From: Clostridia bacterium
Lineage (GTDB): Bacteria; Bacillota; Clostridia; Oscillospirales; CAG-272
Direction: 5' to 3'
NCBI GenBank assembly: GCA_017504405.1
Contig: JAFVRG010000002.1
Coordinates: 117,731-181,730 of the forward strand
Length of the DNA stretch: 64,000 nt
The notes below the pieces were generated by a model. That model saw nothing but the letters and a program-made list of their open reading frames with translations, did not search any database and had not been told where the DNA came from. Below, one piece after another: positions 26,460 through 35,272 of the stretch. Every line of letters begins with the position of its first letter. The stretch's first letter is position 1. Both the position numbers and the translations under genes were made by a program.

Positions 26460-27713
26460 ATGAATATAGAAAGCATTGTAAGAGAGGCAGAGGTCAAGCT
26501 CGCTCCGATTTTTGCCGAAATCGACAGGGTGTCCGAGGTAAACACCAAAAAGGTGCTCGATGCGTTCAGAAGCAACAAGGTATCGGATGCAATGTTCACC
26601 TCAACCAGCGGATACGGCTACGACGACAGGGGCAGAGATACGCTTGATAAAATATACGCTGAGGTGTTCGGCTGCGAGGCGGCGTTTGTCCGTCACAGTA
26701 TAGCGAGCGGAACACACGCACTCGCAATAGGGCTTTTCGGTCTTTTACGTACGGGCGATACAATGCTTGCCGTAACGGGCAAGCCCTACGATACCCTTGA
26801 CGAGGTAATCGGTATCAGCGGCGAGCGCGGACGTGGCTCGCTTTCCGACTTTGGAATTGACTATGAGCAGATAGACCTTCTGCCCGACGGCTCGGTAAAT
26901 ATCAGCGCCGTTAAGGACAGGCTGTCGGCGCTCGGCGATAAATGCAAGGTTGCGTTTATCCAGCGCTCTAAGGGCTATCTTGACCGTCCGACCCTGACGG
27001 TTGATGAGATAAAGGTCTTGTGCGATGAAATCCATTCGGTAAGCAAAGCCTTCGTGGTCGTTGACAACTGCTACGGAGAGTTCGTCGAGGAGCGTGAGCC
27101 TGTGGCTGTCGGCGCAGATTTAATGATAGGCTCACTCATAAAAAATCCGGGCGGCGGAATGGCAGAATGCGGCGGCTACCTCGCAGGAACGGCGAGAGCC
27201 GTTGAGCTGTGCGGTTACAGATTCACCGCTGTCGGTGTCGGACTCGAAATAGGCGCAACGCTCGGAAATAACAAATCAATGTATAAGGGATTTTTCTATG
27301 CTCCCCATACGGTAGCGCAAGCAATAAAGACGGCACACGTTGCGGCGTACGTGTTCGATAAGCTCGGCTTTGAAACAAATCCGAGATGGGACGAGCCCCG
27401 TGCCGATATAATTCAGGCGGTAAAATGCAGAACACGTGAAAATATGATTGCCTTTTGCAGAGGCATACAGTACGCATCCCCCGTTGATTCATACGTCGAC
27501 TGCGAGCCCTGGGCTATGCCGGGGTACAGCGACGAGGTTATAATGGCGGCAGGAACCTTCACTCAGGGCGCTTCTCTCGAGCTGTCCGCCGACGGCCCTG
27601 TAAAGGAGCCGTACATAGCGTATTTGCAGGGGGGCCTCACCTATGAGAGCGGAAAAATCGGAGTAATATCCGCCGCAAACGAGGTAATAAAGGCTATGGG
27701 AGGCTCTATATGA
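26460..27713 (+). CDS. Methionine gamma-lyase / 'aluminium resistance' family PLP enzyme
   Basis: A 417-aa PLP-dependent enzyme of the Alum_res subfamily in the Cys/Met metabolism class. Recognisable blocks include SGTHALAIGLFG, DNCYGEFVE and the PLP-lysine loop GSLIKNPGGGMAECGGY. The start at ATG 26460 follows a GAAAGGA site. Function in this subfamily is not well settled; a C-S lyase is the usual proposal. It sits between peptidases and a cysteine desulfurase, which would fit release and use of sulfur amino acids from peptides. Confidence 0.85.
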   Translation: MNIESIVREAEVKLAPIFAEIDRVSEVNTKKVLDAFRSNKVSDAMFTSTSGYGYDDRGRDTLDKIYAEVFGCEAAFVRHSIASGTHALAIGLFGLLRTGDTMLAVTGKPYDTLDEVIGISGERGRGSLSDFGIDYEQIDLLPDGSVNISAVKDRLSALGDKCKVAFIQRSKGYLDRPTLTVDEIKVLCDEIHSVSKAFVVVDNCYGEFVEEREPVAVGADLMIGSLIKNPGGGMAECGGYLAGTARAVELCGYRFTAVGVGLEIGATLGNNKSMYKGFFYAPHTVAQAIKTAHVAAYVFDKLGFETNPRWDEPRADIIQAVKCRTRENMIAFCRGIQYASPVDSYVDCEPWAMPGYSDEVIMAAGTFTQGASLELSADGPVKEPYIAYLQGGLTYESGKIGVISAANEVIKAMGGSI

Positions 27714-28756
27714 AGAAAATAATCAGCTTGCTTTTTGCTTTGGTTCTCATTATTTCCACCTGCCTTTCGCTGACCGCCTGCTCGAACGACAAGGATACCG
27801 AGGGCGCACCTACAGGTATGCAGGTGGCGGACAGGACGGACAGATACGTATTCTTCGTGCCTGAGAACTGGATTGTTCAGGAAAAAATCGACGGTGTTTC
27901 TCTTGCATATGCGCCAAACTCGGACAGAAGCAGCATTTCTCTCTATTCAACTCAGGTTGAGGACGGTATCAGTGTCGAGGACTACTGGCTCAGCCACGCC
28001 GAGGAATATAAGCAGTATCAGGACTTCACCGTAACCGCAGAGGGGAAAAAGGTTTCCTTTGGCACGAGTGATGCGAAAATGTATGAAATGACGTTTACCG
28101 CAAACGGCGTAGGTTATCAGTCCTTCCAATGCTTTTGCATCAAGGACGGCTACGTTTATATAATGACGTACCTTGCAAAGAGCGCTCAGAAGACCGATGA
28201 GCAGACCTATTACAGCGACAATTTCAATCAGGCGGATTACAGCCGTGAGTGCTTCACTCTGAACGGCAGTACAGGCACAGAGAGCGCAAAGCGCACACCC
28301 TTTGCCGACGAGGGCACCCCCGACGGAATGATGCTCATATCCGACGTATCAACGGTGGATTATAAGCTGTTTGTGCCTACGGCGTGGGTTATAGATATGC
28401 AGAGCGGTTACACAAGCGCATACAAAAGCGAGGGCAAGGCATCGGTTGGTGTCAGCTACACCATACCGTCAGCGAGAACGCTCGATGAATACGTTTCAAA
28501 TCTTGAAAATCAGTACAAGGTTATATACTCACAATTTTCGGGAATGGTAAAGGGCGAGGATATAATGCTCGGCGGCGTTCAGTCCGCCGTGTATACCTAC
28601 ACAGCGACCTATGCAGGCAGAGAAATCAAATGTAAACAAGTGTTTGCAATCGTCGGCTCCTACGTTTACACTCTCACCTATACTGCGAGTGCTATGGATT
28701 ACGACCAGAGCCTTGCCGAGGTGGATAAGATTATTTCGGAATTTAAATTCATATAA
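27710..28756 (+). CDS. Lipoprotein with two PsbP/DUF1795-like domains
   Basis: A 348-aa protein with a lipoprotein signal (hydrophobic stretch, lipobox LTAC at about residues 22-25). The mature part contains two similar domains, at about residues 38-170 and 200-348. Each has a FVPENW- or FVPTAW-like motif followed by long strands and a late YVY-IMTY or YVYTLTY motif, typical of the PsbP/MOG1-like fold. It should be anchored outside the membrane. It overlaps the upstream enzyme by 4 bp. Role unknown. Confidence 0.8.
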   Translation: MKKIISLLFALVLIISTCLSLTACSNDKDTEGAPTGMQVADRTDRYVFFVPENWIVQEKIDGVSLAYAPNSDRSSISLYSTQVEDGISVEDYWLSHAEEYKQYQDFTVTAEGKKVSFGTSDAKMYEMTFTANGVGYQSFQCFCIKDGYVYIMTYLAKSAQKTDEQTYYSDNFNQADYSRECFTLNGSTGTESAKRTPFADEGTPDGMMLISDVSTVDYKLFVPTAWVIDMQSGYTSAYKSEGKASVGVSYTIPSARTLDEYVSNLENQYKVIYSQFSGMVKGEDIMLGGVQSAVYTYTATYAGREIKCKQVFAIVGSYVYTLTYTASAMDYDQSLAEVDKIISEFKFI

Positions 28757-28764
28757 GGATAGTT

Positions 28765-29916
28765 ATGAAGGTTTATTTTGACAACAGCGCAACGACCCCC
28801 ATGCGAAAAGAGGCGCTCTTGCGCTATGCGGAGGTTGCCGCCGAGCATTTCGGCAACCCCTCATCTCTGCACGCACTCGGCGACGAGGCATCAGAGATAC
28901 TTGCACAGTCACGAAGGGATATATCGGGCTGTATTGGGGCTGTGGGCGGTAACGTAATTTTCACGGCATCTGGCACCGAGGCGAACAACCTCGCCATTTT
29001 CGGACGTGCCTATGCAAAGGAGCGCTACAAGGGCGCACGCATAATAACAAGCGAAGGGGAGCATTCCTCGGTCAGTGAGCCGCTCGCTATGCTTGAAAAG
29101 CAGGGGTATGACATAGTTCGTATCCCTACACGTGGCGGCGTTTTCGATATGGACGCCTTTGTATCGGCTCTCACACCGAAAACCGTGCTCGTGACAGTTA
29201 TGATGGTCAATAACGAAACGGGAGCTGTGTACGATATAGCAAAAATATCAAGGGAGGCGCACCTGCGCTCACCCGAGGCGCTTTTACACGTTGACGCAAC
29301 GCAAGCGCTTATGAAGCTGCCGATTAACGTAAGGGCATTAAAAATTGATATGCTCACCGTCAGCTCTCACAAAATAGAGGGCCCTAAGGGCGTGGGAGCG
29401 CTGTGGATAGACCAAAACGTAGTTAAAACGAGGGGGTTGTCCCCAATAACGCTTGGCGGCGGACAGGAGGGCGGGCTGCGCTCGGGCACGGAAAACGTGT
29501 CGGGAATTGCGGCGTTTGCCAGAGCGGCAACGGTTGCCCACGCCGAGCTGCCCGAAAATGCGAAAAAAATCTCAACGCTCCGTGACTATATATGTACACG
29601 CCTTTCGGATATGGACGTGAAAATACTCACGCCCCCTGTGCGTGCTCCGCATATTATCAACATTATTTTGCCGAAAATCAAGAGCCAGACGATGCTCAAT
29701 TTTCTCTCGTCAAACGGCATATCCGTGTCGAGCGGCTCTGCCTGCTCCTCAAACACGCACCACGCATCAAGTGCGCTGGCATCATACGGGGTGTCCGACG
29801 AGGATTCCGATTACAGCATACGTGTGAGCCTTTCCCGAAACAACACAACCGACGAGGCAGATTTCTTTATCGAAAAGCTCGCAGAGGGACTTTCCTCCCT
29901 TCAGCGGGTAAAATAA
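28765..29916 (+). CDS. Cysteine desulfurase (NifS/IscS-like)
   Basis: A 383-aa class V aminotransferase-fold enzyme. It opens with YFDNSATTP, has the PLP-lysine motif SSHKIEGPKG, the GGGQEGGLRSGTEN block and an active Cys in SSGSACSSN. It takes sulfur from cysteine for Fe-S clusters or thiolation. No iscU, sufU or thiI lies beside it. It is the last gene of the probable murD operon, with an AAGGA site and an 8-bp gap. Confidence 0.92.
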   Translation: MKVYFDNSATTPMRKEALLRYAEVAAEHFGNPSSLHALGDEASEILAQSRRDISGCIGAVGGNVIFTASGTEANNLAIFGRAYAKERYKGARIITSEGEHSSVSEPLAMLEKQGYDIVRIPTRGGVFDMDAFVSALTPKTVLVTVMMVNNETGAVYDIAKISREAHLRSPEALLHVDATQALMKLPINVRALKIDMLTVSSHKIEGPKGVGALWIDQNVVKTRGLSPITLGGGQEGGLRSGTENVSGIAAFARAATVAHAELPENAKKISTLRDYICTRLSDMDVKILTPPVRAPHIINIILPKIKSQTMLNFLSSNGISVSSGSACSSNTHHASSALASYGVSDEDSDYSIRVSLSRNNTTDEADFFIEKLAEGLSSLQRVK

Positions 29917-29983
29917 GTCAAAGAGCCGTTTGCCTTGGAAGGCGGCGCATCTTTCGCATTAATCGCTCACTTAACCCTGTAAA

Positions 29984-30012
29984 ATAAAAAACCGCCCCGA
30001 AAGGGGGCGGCG
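29984..30012 (-). terminator. Terminator for the minus-strand 63-aa gene
   Basis: On the minus strand CCGCCCC pairs with GGGGCGG around TTTC and is followed by TTTTTT. The plus strand lacks a T-run. Confidence 0.75.
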
Positions 30013-30046
30013 AGGTGAGAAGATTCCTTACCCAACGTCATCGGAA

Positions 30047-30238
30047 TCAATAGTATTCAGCCGCATCCGTATCGTCGGATAGCGACATCGCCACAGCCAT
30101 AGTTTCTTCGCCTGTTTTACAGCTTCTTGCTCGGGCAAGAACTGTCATTCGCTCTCTATCGTCGAGAGCGAGAAAATTGCGCATGGCACTCTCGTGCCCG
30201 GATATAGCGAATAGAAACTCAAGCGGCATACTGTCCAT
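30047..30238 (-). CDS. Small conserved-looking protein, 63 aa
   Basis: The start at ATG 30238 (MDSMPLEFLFAISGHESAMRN...) follows an AGAGGTG site; the longer frame from 30265 has none. Its layout (short N-terminus, a helix with an Asn/Glu-rich turn, then ALDDRERMTVLARAR) resembles small Clostridia proteins of unknown role that I have seen annotated as hypothetical. It forms its own unit with a leader hairpin (30255-30277) and a terminator (29984-30012). Confidence 0.6.
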   Translation of the reverse strand: MDSMPLEFLFAISGHESAMRNFLALDDRERMTVLARARSCKTGEETMAVAMSLSDDTDAAEYY

Positions 30239-30254
30239 ATAACACCTCTTTCTG

Positions 30255-30277
30255 CCTTGCGGCAAGAAGCCGCAAGG
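30255..30277 (-). promoter_or_regulatory. Leader hairpin before the 63-aa gene
   Basis: A perfect 9-bp stem CCTTGCGGC/GCCGCAAGG with a 5-nt loop ends 16 bases before the ATG, just ahead of the ribosome site. There is no T-run, so it is not a terminator. Confidence 0.5.
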
Positions 30278-30348
30278 AGCATCTTACGACTTCAATTTTA
30301 TTATTTCCTCAATACAGACAAATATTCAAAAAGGATAGAAATTTAAAA

Positions 30349-30723
30349 GTGAAAAAGAAGGATATTATCTCGTATCTCTGCTCCTTTGCCATACTCTACA
30401 TACTCTATCAGCTGATTGCGGTTCATTTCGAGCAGCTGTGGTTTATGATACTCTACGCTGTGATTTTCGTTCTGGCAATCGGTGTGTTTTTCATATACGG
30501 AAACGGATTTCCTCACAAGGAAATTTCCCGTGACAGCCTGCCGCCCGAGTGGAGCGACAAGGAGTGCGAGGATTTTCTCTCGGAATGCAAAAAACGCAGG
30601 CGTATAACGCACCCCCTATTGATTATTGCGCTCGCAATCGGAACTGTTTTTATCTTCGACATCGTTTTTCTCTATTTTGGCGACACTATAAAGAAATTTG
30701 ACATATTCGGAGGCTTGAAATGA
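30349..30723 (+). CDS. Membrane protein, hypothetical
   Basis: A 124-aa protein from GTG 30349. It has three predicted membrane segments (about residues 6-24, 29-48 and 88-108) separated by a charged loop (DSLPPEWSDKECEDFLSECKKRRR). No family is recognised. Its last codons overlap the rlmH start by 4 bp, so it is coupled to rlmH. The ribosome site AAGGA is rather far from the GTG, so the exact start is uncertain. Confidence 0.6.
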   Translation: MKKKDIISYLCSFAILYILYQLIAVHFEQLWFMILYAVIFVLAIGVFFIYGNGFPHKEISRDSLPPEWSDKECEDFLSECKKRRRITHPLLIIALAIGTVFIFDIVFLYFGDTIKKFDIFGGLK

Positions 30724-31199
30724 CAAGGCTGACAGTGATAAGCGTCGGCACGGTTAAGGAAGGCTACCTTGCCGATGCTATAAACGAATATGAAAAAAGG
30801 CTTCGTGCCTACGCACAGGTAGAGAACATATCGCTAAAAGAGGAGAGAATTACCGACGAGGACGACGCCCATAAAATATCCGCAGCGCTCGAGGCGGAGG
30901 CGGATAGGATTCTGTCCAAAATACCGCCCGACTCATATAAAATAGCCTTGTGCGTTGAGGGTGTATCGCCCGACTCGGTAAAGCTATCCGAGCTTTTGCG
31001 CCAGGCATCTGACAGATGCGGCAAAATAACTATGGTAATCGGCTCGTCACACGGACTGTCCGAGAGAGTAAAGACGGCGTGCGATTTGCGCCTGTCGGTG
31101 TCAAAGCTCACGTTCCCGCACCAGTTAATGAGGGTGATTCTTTTAGAAGCAGTCTACCGCTCGTTTTCAATCATCGCAGGGAAAAAATATCACAAGTAA
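30720..31199 (+). CDS. rlmH: 23S rRNA pseudouridine-1915 N3-methyltransferase
   Basis: A 159-aa SPOUT methyltransferase of exact family length. It shows LTVISVGTVKEGYLADAINEY at the start, the SAM-knot block VIGSSHGLSE and the C-terminal FPHQLMRVILLEAVYRS. It methylates helix 69 of assembled 70S ribosomes. A bidirectional terminator follows at 31272. Confidence 0.95.
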   Translation: MTRLTVISVGTVKEGYLADAINEYEKRLRAYAQVENISLKEERITDEDDAHKISAALEAEADRILSKIPPDSYKIALCVEGVSPDSVKLSELLRQASDRCGKITMVIGSSHGLSERVKTACDLRLSVSKLTFPHQLMRVILLEAVYRSFSIIAGKKYHK

Positions 31200-31227
31200 A
31201 GGCAAAGCTAACCGTAAGAAACAGTCG

Positions 31228-31268
31228 CTTTTTGAAAAAAGCTCAGCAAAAACTTTTATAAAGGGAAA
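31228..31268 (+). repeat. Dispersed GCTTTTTGAAAAAAGC element, copy 2
   Basis: CGCTTTTTGAAAAAAGCTC followed by AGCAAAAACTTTTATAAAGGG, again directly before a terminator hairpin. The 3' flank GTTTACGGTTATGCC also occurs in the repeats at 35.0 and 52.6 kb. Confidence 0.7.
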
Positions 31269-31271
31269 ATT

Positions 31272-31307
31272 AAAAAGGTGAGATGCTTTTTGTATCTCAC
31301 CTTTTTG
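31272..31307. terminator. Bidirectional terminator between rlmH and the XRE gene
   Basis: AAAAAGGTGAGAT pairs over 13 bp with ATCTCACCTTTTT around a short T-rich loop. Confidence 0.85.
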
Positions 31308-31351
31308 TTTACGGTTATGCCAAAATAAAGCAGCTCCGTTTGTACAGTATT

Positions 31352-32308
31352 TTATTTTTCGGATTGCGATCCTGTTACTACCGAGCTTATACCGCATAAA
31401 ATTCCGCCGATAGGGAATGCAACCCAAGCGGGGTGCCAAAGATTTCCGATAAAGCCCAAAAGCAAAAACACAGCCGTTGCAGAAAGCATAATTACCGAGC
31501 ATACGGTATCGTTTATCTTTTCAAGTCTGCTTTTATTATCGCCGCCCTCGGGCTCGCCCTCGGCGTAGCCCTCCTTGATGCAGCTTTTGTTATATTCCTT
31601 TACGTTGTATTTTGAATACAAAATTCCCGCATACACGTACAAAAACACGCTGACGGATACCAGCACCAAAAAGATACTGATTGAAAAATGCTGCCACAAA
31701 TTAACGGTAAAGCCTGTCGGTGCGTAGCCATCCTTATAGCACATAATAATCAGCGCTATAACTGCGATAAAGACGAGGACGGTTGCAGATACAATCATTG
31801 CGGCGAACTTTTTCAAAAACGACCTTTGCTCTTCCTTTGGGTATTCGCACATCCTTGGATTTTCCTTCATAAATCCGCAGTGCAAAACCCCTGCAAAGAT
31901 AAAATCCGAAACCGAAAGAGCTACGCAAATCAAAAGAATTATTACCGACAAAAGCTCCCTACCCTCAAAGCCCGAAATAAAGAGCATAAGCGCCACGCTG
32001 AATACTATAAACCACACGCCGAGAGAAATTGCGAGCGCAAAGCGGTTCATATGCCTGTTATAGGTGTTAAGCACCGAGGGAGCGCAAGGCGCATACTTAT
32101 CCGTGTCAACGGCACGTTTTCGGACGAGTGTGTCCATATCGCACTCAAACAGCTCGCAAAGCCTGATAAGCATTTCCACGTCGGGAAAGGTTGAATCTGT
32201 TTCCCAGCGAGATACCGTCTGGCGTGAAACCGACAGCCTCTCGGCAAGCTCCTCCTGAGTTACGTTTAGTTTTTTTCTGTAATAAGTAACGTTTTCTCCA
32301 AAACTCAT
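31352..32308 (-). CDS. Membrane-anchored XRE-type regulator
   Basis: A 318-aa protein. Residues 1-65 form an HTH_3 domain (LNVTQEELAERLSVSRQTVSRWE) of the Xre/Cro type. The rest carries about five or six hydrophobic segments, starting near residue 88 (FALAISLGVWFIVFS). Such fusions are common in Firmicutes and are thought to link a membrane signal to local transcription. No target is obvious; it is separated from neighbours by terminators on both sides. Confidence 0.85.
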   Translation of the reverse strand: MSFGENVTYYRKKLNVTQEELAERLSVSRQTVSRWETDSTFPDVEMLIRLCELFECDMDTLVRKRAVDTDKYAPCAPSVLNTYNRHMNRFALAISLGVWFIVFSVALMLFISGFEGRELLSVIILLICVALSVSDFIFAGVLHCGFMKENPRMCEYPKEEQRSFLKKFAAMIVSATVLVFIAVIALIIMCYKDGYAPTGFTVNLWQHFSISIFLVLVSVSVFLYVYAGILYSKYNVKEYNKSCIKEGYAEGEPEGGDNKSRLEKINDTVCSVIMLSATAVFLLLGFIGNLWHPAWVAFPIGGILCGISSVVTGSQSEK

Positions 32309-32429
32309 ACAAGCTACCTCCCTGTATCTTAATTTTACAGCATTCGTTCTGAAAAATCAAGCAAATCCAAAAGGAATTTCCAAAAAATGTGCAACATTTC
32401 GTGTTACATTTTAATTTTTCCACGCCAAC

Positions 32430-32560
32430 CCTATGGGCTGTCGCCTTTCTGAATAACCGCAACCAAAATGTGAGGAACAAAGGGGCTGCTTCATTTCGGC
32501 ATAACCGCAACCAAAATGTGAGGAACAAAGGGACTGCTTCATTTCGGCATAATCGCAACA
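32430..32560. repeat. 48-bp tandem repeat
   Basis: Two and a half copies of a unit containing ATAACCGCAACCAAAATGTG, AGGAACAAAGG and CTGCTTCATTTCGGC. Its end (GGCATAACCG) matches the flank of the other intergenic repeats. The region 32309-32613 holds no gene. Confidence 0.7.
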
Positions 32561-32573
32561 AAAGGTGATGAGC

Positions 32574-32615
32574 AAAAAAGCTTGACTCTGCGAACAGGCA
32601 GAGTCAAGCTTTTTT
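32574..32615. terminator. Strong bidirectional terminator
   Basis: A perfect 18-bp stem (AAAAAAGCTTGACTCTGC and its complement) around a 6-nt loop. It overlaps the 3' edge of the glycosyltransferase gene on the minus strand. Confidence 0.9.
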
Positions 32616-33408
32616 ATTTCGATTTATGCTTTCTTCCGAAAAGATTGAGCCATATGAATTTTGTATTTGTGGAAATATATCTTCCGAACAAACGGCGAGG
32701 CTCCTGGATAAGACGGTAGAGCCATTCAAGGCAGAGCGCCTGCATCCATTTTGGCGCACGCCTGAGCTTGCCTGCGTGATAGTCAAATCCTGCGCCCACG
32801 CCTGCCATAAGTGCGTTTATCCTGCCCTTATGCGCCAGCATCCAGTTTTCCTGCTTTGGCGCTCCAAGCCCTACCCACACTATATCGGGGGCTGCTGAAT
32901 TTATCATTTCGACGATTTTCTCGTCATCCTCTGCCGAAAGCTCGCAAAACGGGGGAGAATACATACCCGCTATTTTCATATTGGGGTATTTCTCCAAAAG
33001 CTTTTCTCTCAGCACACAGATAGTGTCCTCGGTTGAGCCGTAAAAATAATGCGAAAGTCCGTTTTGCTCGGACAACTCAAACATTTTTCCCATAAAATCG
33101 GGGCCTGTAACACGCCGAGCTTTCTTATACCTGCGCATTTTCATAACGACAGCAACCGGCTTCCCGTCGGGGAAGGTTGCCGCAGAGCTGTTCTGCACCT
33201 GCAAAAAACCGTCGTCACCATATGCAGTTACCGTGGTATGAGCGTTTGTAAAACACAAATACTCTCCACGCAGAGCGTCAATTGAATCGCAAACCGTACC
33301 AACTGCCGCATCAATATCGGTTGCGGCAACCTCAACGCCGAGAACCCTACAGGTCTCAAAGAGCCTGCCCTGTGAATCGGGGGCGTTGGTTTGTTGCATA
33401 TTATCCAT
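32614..33408 (-). CDS. WecG/TagA/CpsF-family glycosyltransferase
   Basis: A 264-aa GT26-family protein with the blocks CFTNAHTTVTAYGDD, FPDGKPVAV, GPDFMGKMFE, YGSTEDT and the conserved WVGLGAPKQENWM and GVGAGFDYHAG. Family members transfer ManNAc or related sugars to an undecaprenyl-linked acceptor in teichoic acid or exopolysaccharide synthesis. Its start overlaps the stop of the priming sugar transferase (TAATG), so the two act in sequence. Confidence 0.9.
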   Translation of the reverse strand: MDNMQQTNAPDSQGRLFETCRVLGVEVAATDIDAAVGTVCDSIDALRGEYLCFTNAHTTVTAYGDDGFLQVQNSSAATFPDGKPVAVVMKMRRYKKARRVTGPDFMGKMFELSEQNGLSHYFYGSTEDTICVLREKLLEKYPNMKIAGMYSPPFCELSAEDDEKIVEMINSAAPDIVWVGLGAPKQENWMLAHKGRINALMAGVGAGFDYHAGKLRRAPKWMQALCLEWLYRLIQEPRRLFGRYISTNTKFIWLNLFGRKHKSK

Positions 33409-34844
33409 TATTCGGAGCCCTTTCTCGCAAAGACAACCGCAACCGTCTTGAAAAGTATTTTAATATCCAAAAGCAAATTCCAGTTGTCAATATATTTAAG
33501 GTCAAGCCGTACGACCTCTTCAAAATCGGTTATATCGTTTCTGCCGCTGACCTGCCAGAGTCCTGTGAGCCCCGGCTTTAACGACAAACGTCTCTTATGG
33601 TGGCTCATATACTGATTGTACTCGTCAAGCGTCGGGGGGCGTGTTCCCACGAGGCTCATATCGCCGAGCAGTATATTTATAAACTGCGGTAGCTCGTCAA
33701 TCGACGTTTTCCTTATGAATTTACCTACACGGGTAATTCTCGGGTCGTCCTTCATCTTGAACATAAGTCCCTGCATCTCGTTCTTATCGGCGAGCTGCTT
33801 TTTCATATCGTCAGCGCCCACGCACATCGAGCGAAGCTTATACATTTTAAATACTCTGCCGTTCTTTCCTATTCGCTTCTGGGCGAAGAAAAGGGGACCC
33901 GGGGATTCGATGAGCAAGGGAATTGCCACAATGAGAATAATCGGAACGGAAACAACGATTCCTACAAGAGCGCACGCTATGTCAAAAAGACGCTTTATCA
34001 CAAGTCCGAGCCTGTCGTGCACCTTAAGAGCGTAGGTCAGCGTCGGGTGACCGTTAACGTAGGAAAAGCTGCGGTGCTCGTTTGCTCCGCTCGACTTGCT
34101 GATAAACGGGACGGTTATATGCACTGTAATACCCATAAGCTCAAGCTCTGCGAGTATATCGGATATATATTTCTCATCCTTTAAGTCAATGTCGATAAAC
34201 ACCTCGTCAACCGACTCACGCCTTACCCAATCGATAAAGTCGCTACGCCCTGCCTTAACGTCCACGTCGCATATTTTCTCTAATTCCCCTACGCTCTCCC
34301 TGTCATAGAGAGCGACACCGATAATCTTGCGTGACCAATCCGAGCCAAACGAGCCGATAATCTTCTCTGCATTCTTCTCGGTGGTGTACACGGCGGTGAG
34401 GGTTGCGAGCACACGGCTCTTTATCTTGCTCGTCAGAATGAGCTTGAGAAGCGAGTGAAGCACAATCATAAACAGGCAATTGAGCGCAACCATTAAAAGA
34501 ATTACTGCACGCCTGTCAACAAGCGGGCTGTCGGCAATGAACATCACGGTGTTCAGCACAAGCAAACCTGCCAGATTAAACAAAAATCTGACGATAAATA
34601 TTCTCTTATACGAGCGAGAAATAACGTTTCTCGTTGGTGAGAACAAAAAAAACAGCAAAAGAAACGTGAATGCTATTTGCAGAAGCAGGGATTTTACCTC
34701 CTGCCACGACACAGCGAGTGCAGGGTCTATCCGTGCACCGAAGGTAACAACAGCTGCAACCGCCGCAAAAATAGAAATCACGTCTATCAGAAAAACAAGG
34801 GCTGTCTGTATTCTTTTCAAGGTATTATTGAGTATATCAGTCAT
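33408..34844 (-). CDS. Exopolysaccharide priming glycosyl-phosphate transferase (WbaP/WcaJ-like)
   Basis: A 478-aa protein with four N-terminal membrane helices, a Rossmann-like CoA-binding-type domain in the middle, one more helix (about residue 285) and a C-terminal bacterial sugar transferase domain (GPLFFAQKRIGKNGRVF, KLRSM, RKTSIDELPQFINIL, MSLVGTRPP and KPGLTGLWQVSGR). It starts polymer synthesis by putting a sugar phosphate on undecaprenyl phosphate. ATG 34844 has an AAGGTG site; the longer frame to 34919 does not. No polymerase, flippase or further transferase is nearby. Confidence 0.9.
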   Translation of the reverse strand: MTDILNNTLKRIQTALVFLIDVISIFAAVAAVVTFGARIDPALAVSWQEVKSLLLQIAFTFLLLFFLFSPTRNVISRSYKRIFIVRFLFNLAGLLVLNTVMFIADSPLVDRRAVILLMVALNCLFMIVLHSLLKLILTSKIKSRVLATLTAVYTTEKNAEKIIGSFGSDWSRKIIGVALYDRESVGELEKICDVDVKAGRSDFIDWVRRESVDEVFIDIDLKDEKYISDILAELELMGITVHITVPFISKSSGANEHRSFSYVNGHPTLTYALKVHDRLGLVIKRLFDIACALVGIVVSVPIILIVAIPLLIESPGPLFFAQKRIGKNGRVFKMYKLRSMCVGADDMKKQLADKNEMQGLMFKMKDDPRITRVGKFIRKTSIDELPQFINILLGDMSLVGTRPPTLDEYNQYMSHHKRRLSLKPGLTGLWQVSGRNDITDFEEVVRLDLKYIDNWNLLLDIKILFKTVAVVFARKGSE

Positions 34845-34967
34845 AAAATCACCTTTTTTAAATGTCGGCATCTCTGCCGTCATAAGCCAAAGCGAATACC
34901 CAAACGGGTGTTTTTTCATTTACTCCGTATATTATATAATAAAAAAAGGATTTTGTCAATAGTATTA

Positions 34968-35200
34968 AAAAAGGGGCTTCCGTATTTCGGCATAACCGTA
35001 AACAAAAAAGGTGAGGTATAAAAAGTGCATCGCCTTTGTTTTTTGCAAAAAGCCGACATTCTACCGCTTAAAAGGTAAGAAAATCTGCGATTTTCTTTTG
35101 ATTTTGTTTTTTTGTTTACTATCGCCGTTTTCGCCCTCTCGACGTACCCTCGTACGCCTTCGGGACGAAGAACGGCGATTTCTGCTCAAAATCCGTTTGC
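34968..35200. repeat. Dispersed 225-bp intergenic repeat, copy 1
   Basis: Nearly the same sequence returns at 52540-52765. It contains a hairpin AGGTGAGGTA/TGC(A)TCGCCT, a perfect hairpin AAGAAAATC-TGC-GATTTTCTT, and a GTAC-CTC-GTAC palindrome flanked by CCCTCTCGAC and GCCTTCGGG. The stretch 34845-35272 holds no gene. Confidence 0.75.
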
Positions 35201-35225
35201 CCCATCCCTGTTCTCGTTAGTCGCA

Positions 35226-35256
35226 AAAAAGAACCCGAAAAAACGGGTTCTTTTTA
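35226..35256. terminator. Terminator of the beta-helix/MBL operon
   Basis: AAAGAACCCG pairs with CGGGTTCTTT around six A residues, with T-runs on both strands. Confidence 0.85.
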
Positions 35257-35272
35257 TTGCTTTTATAACTCA

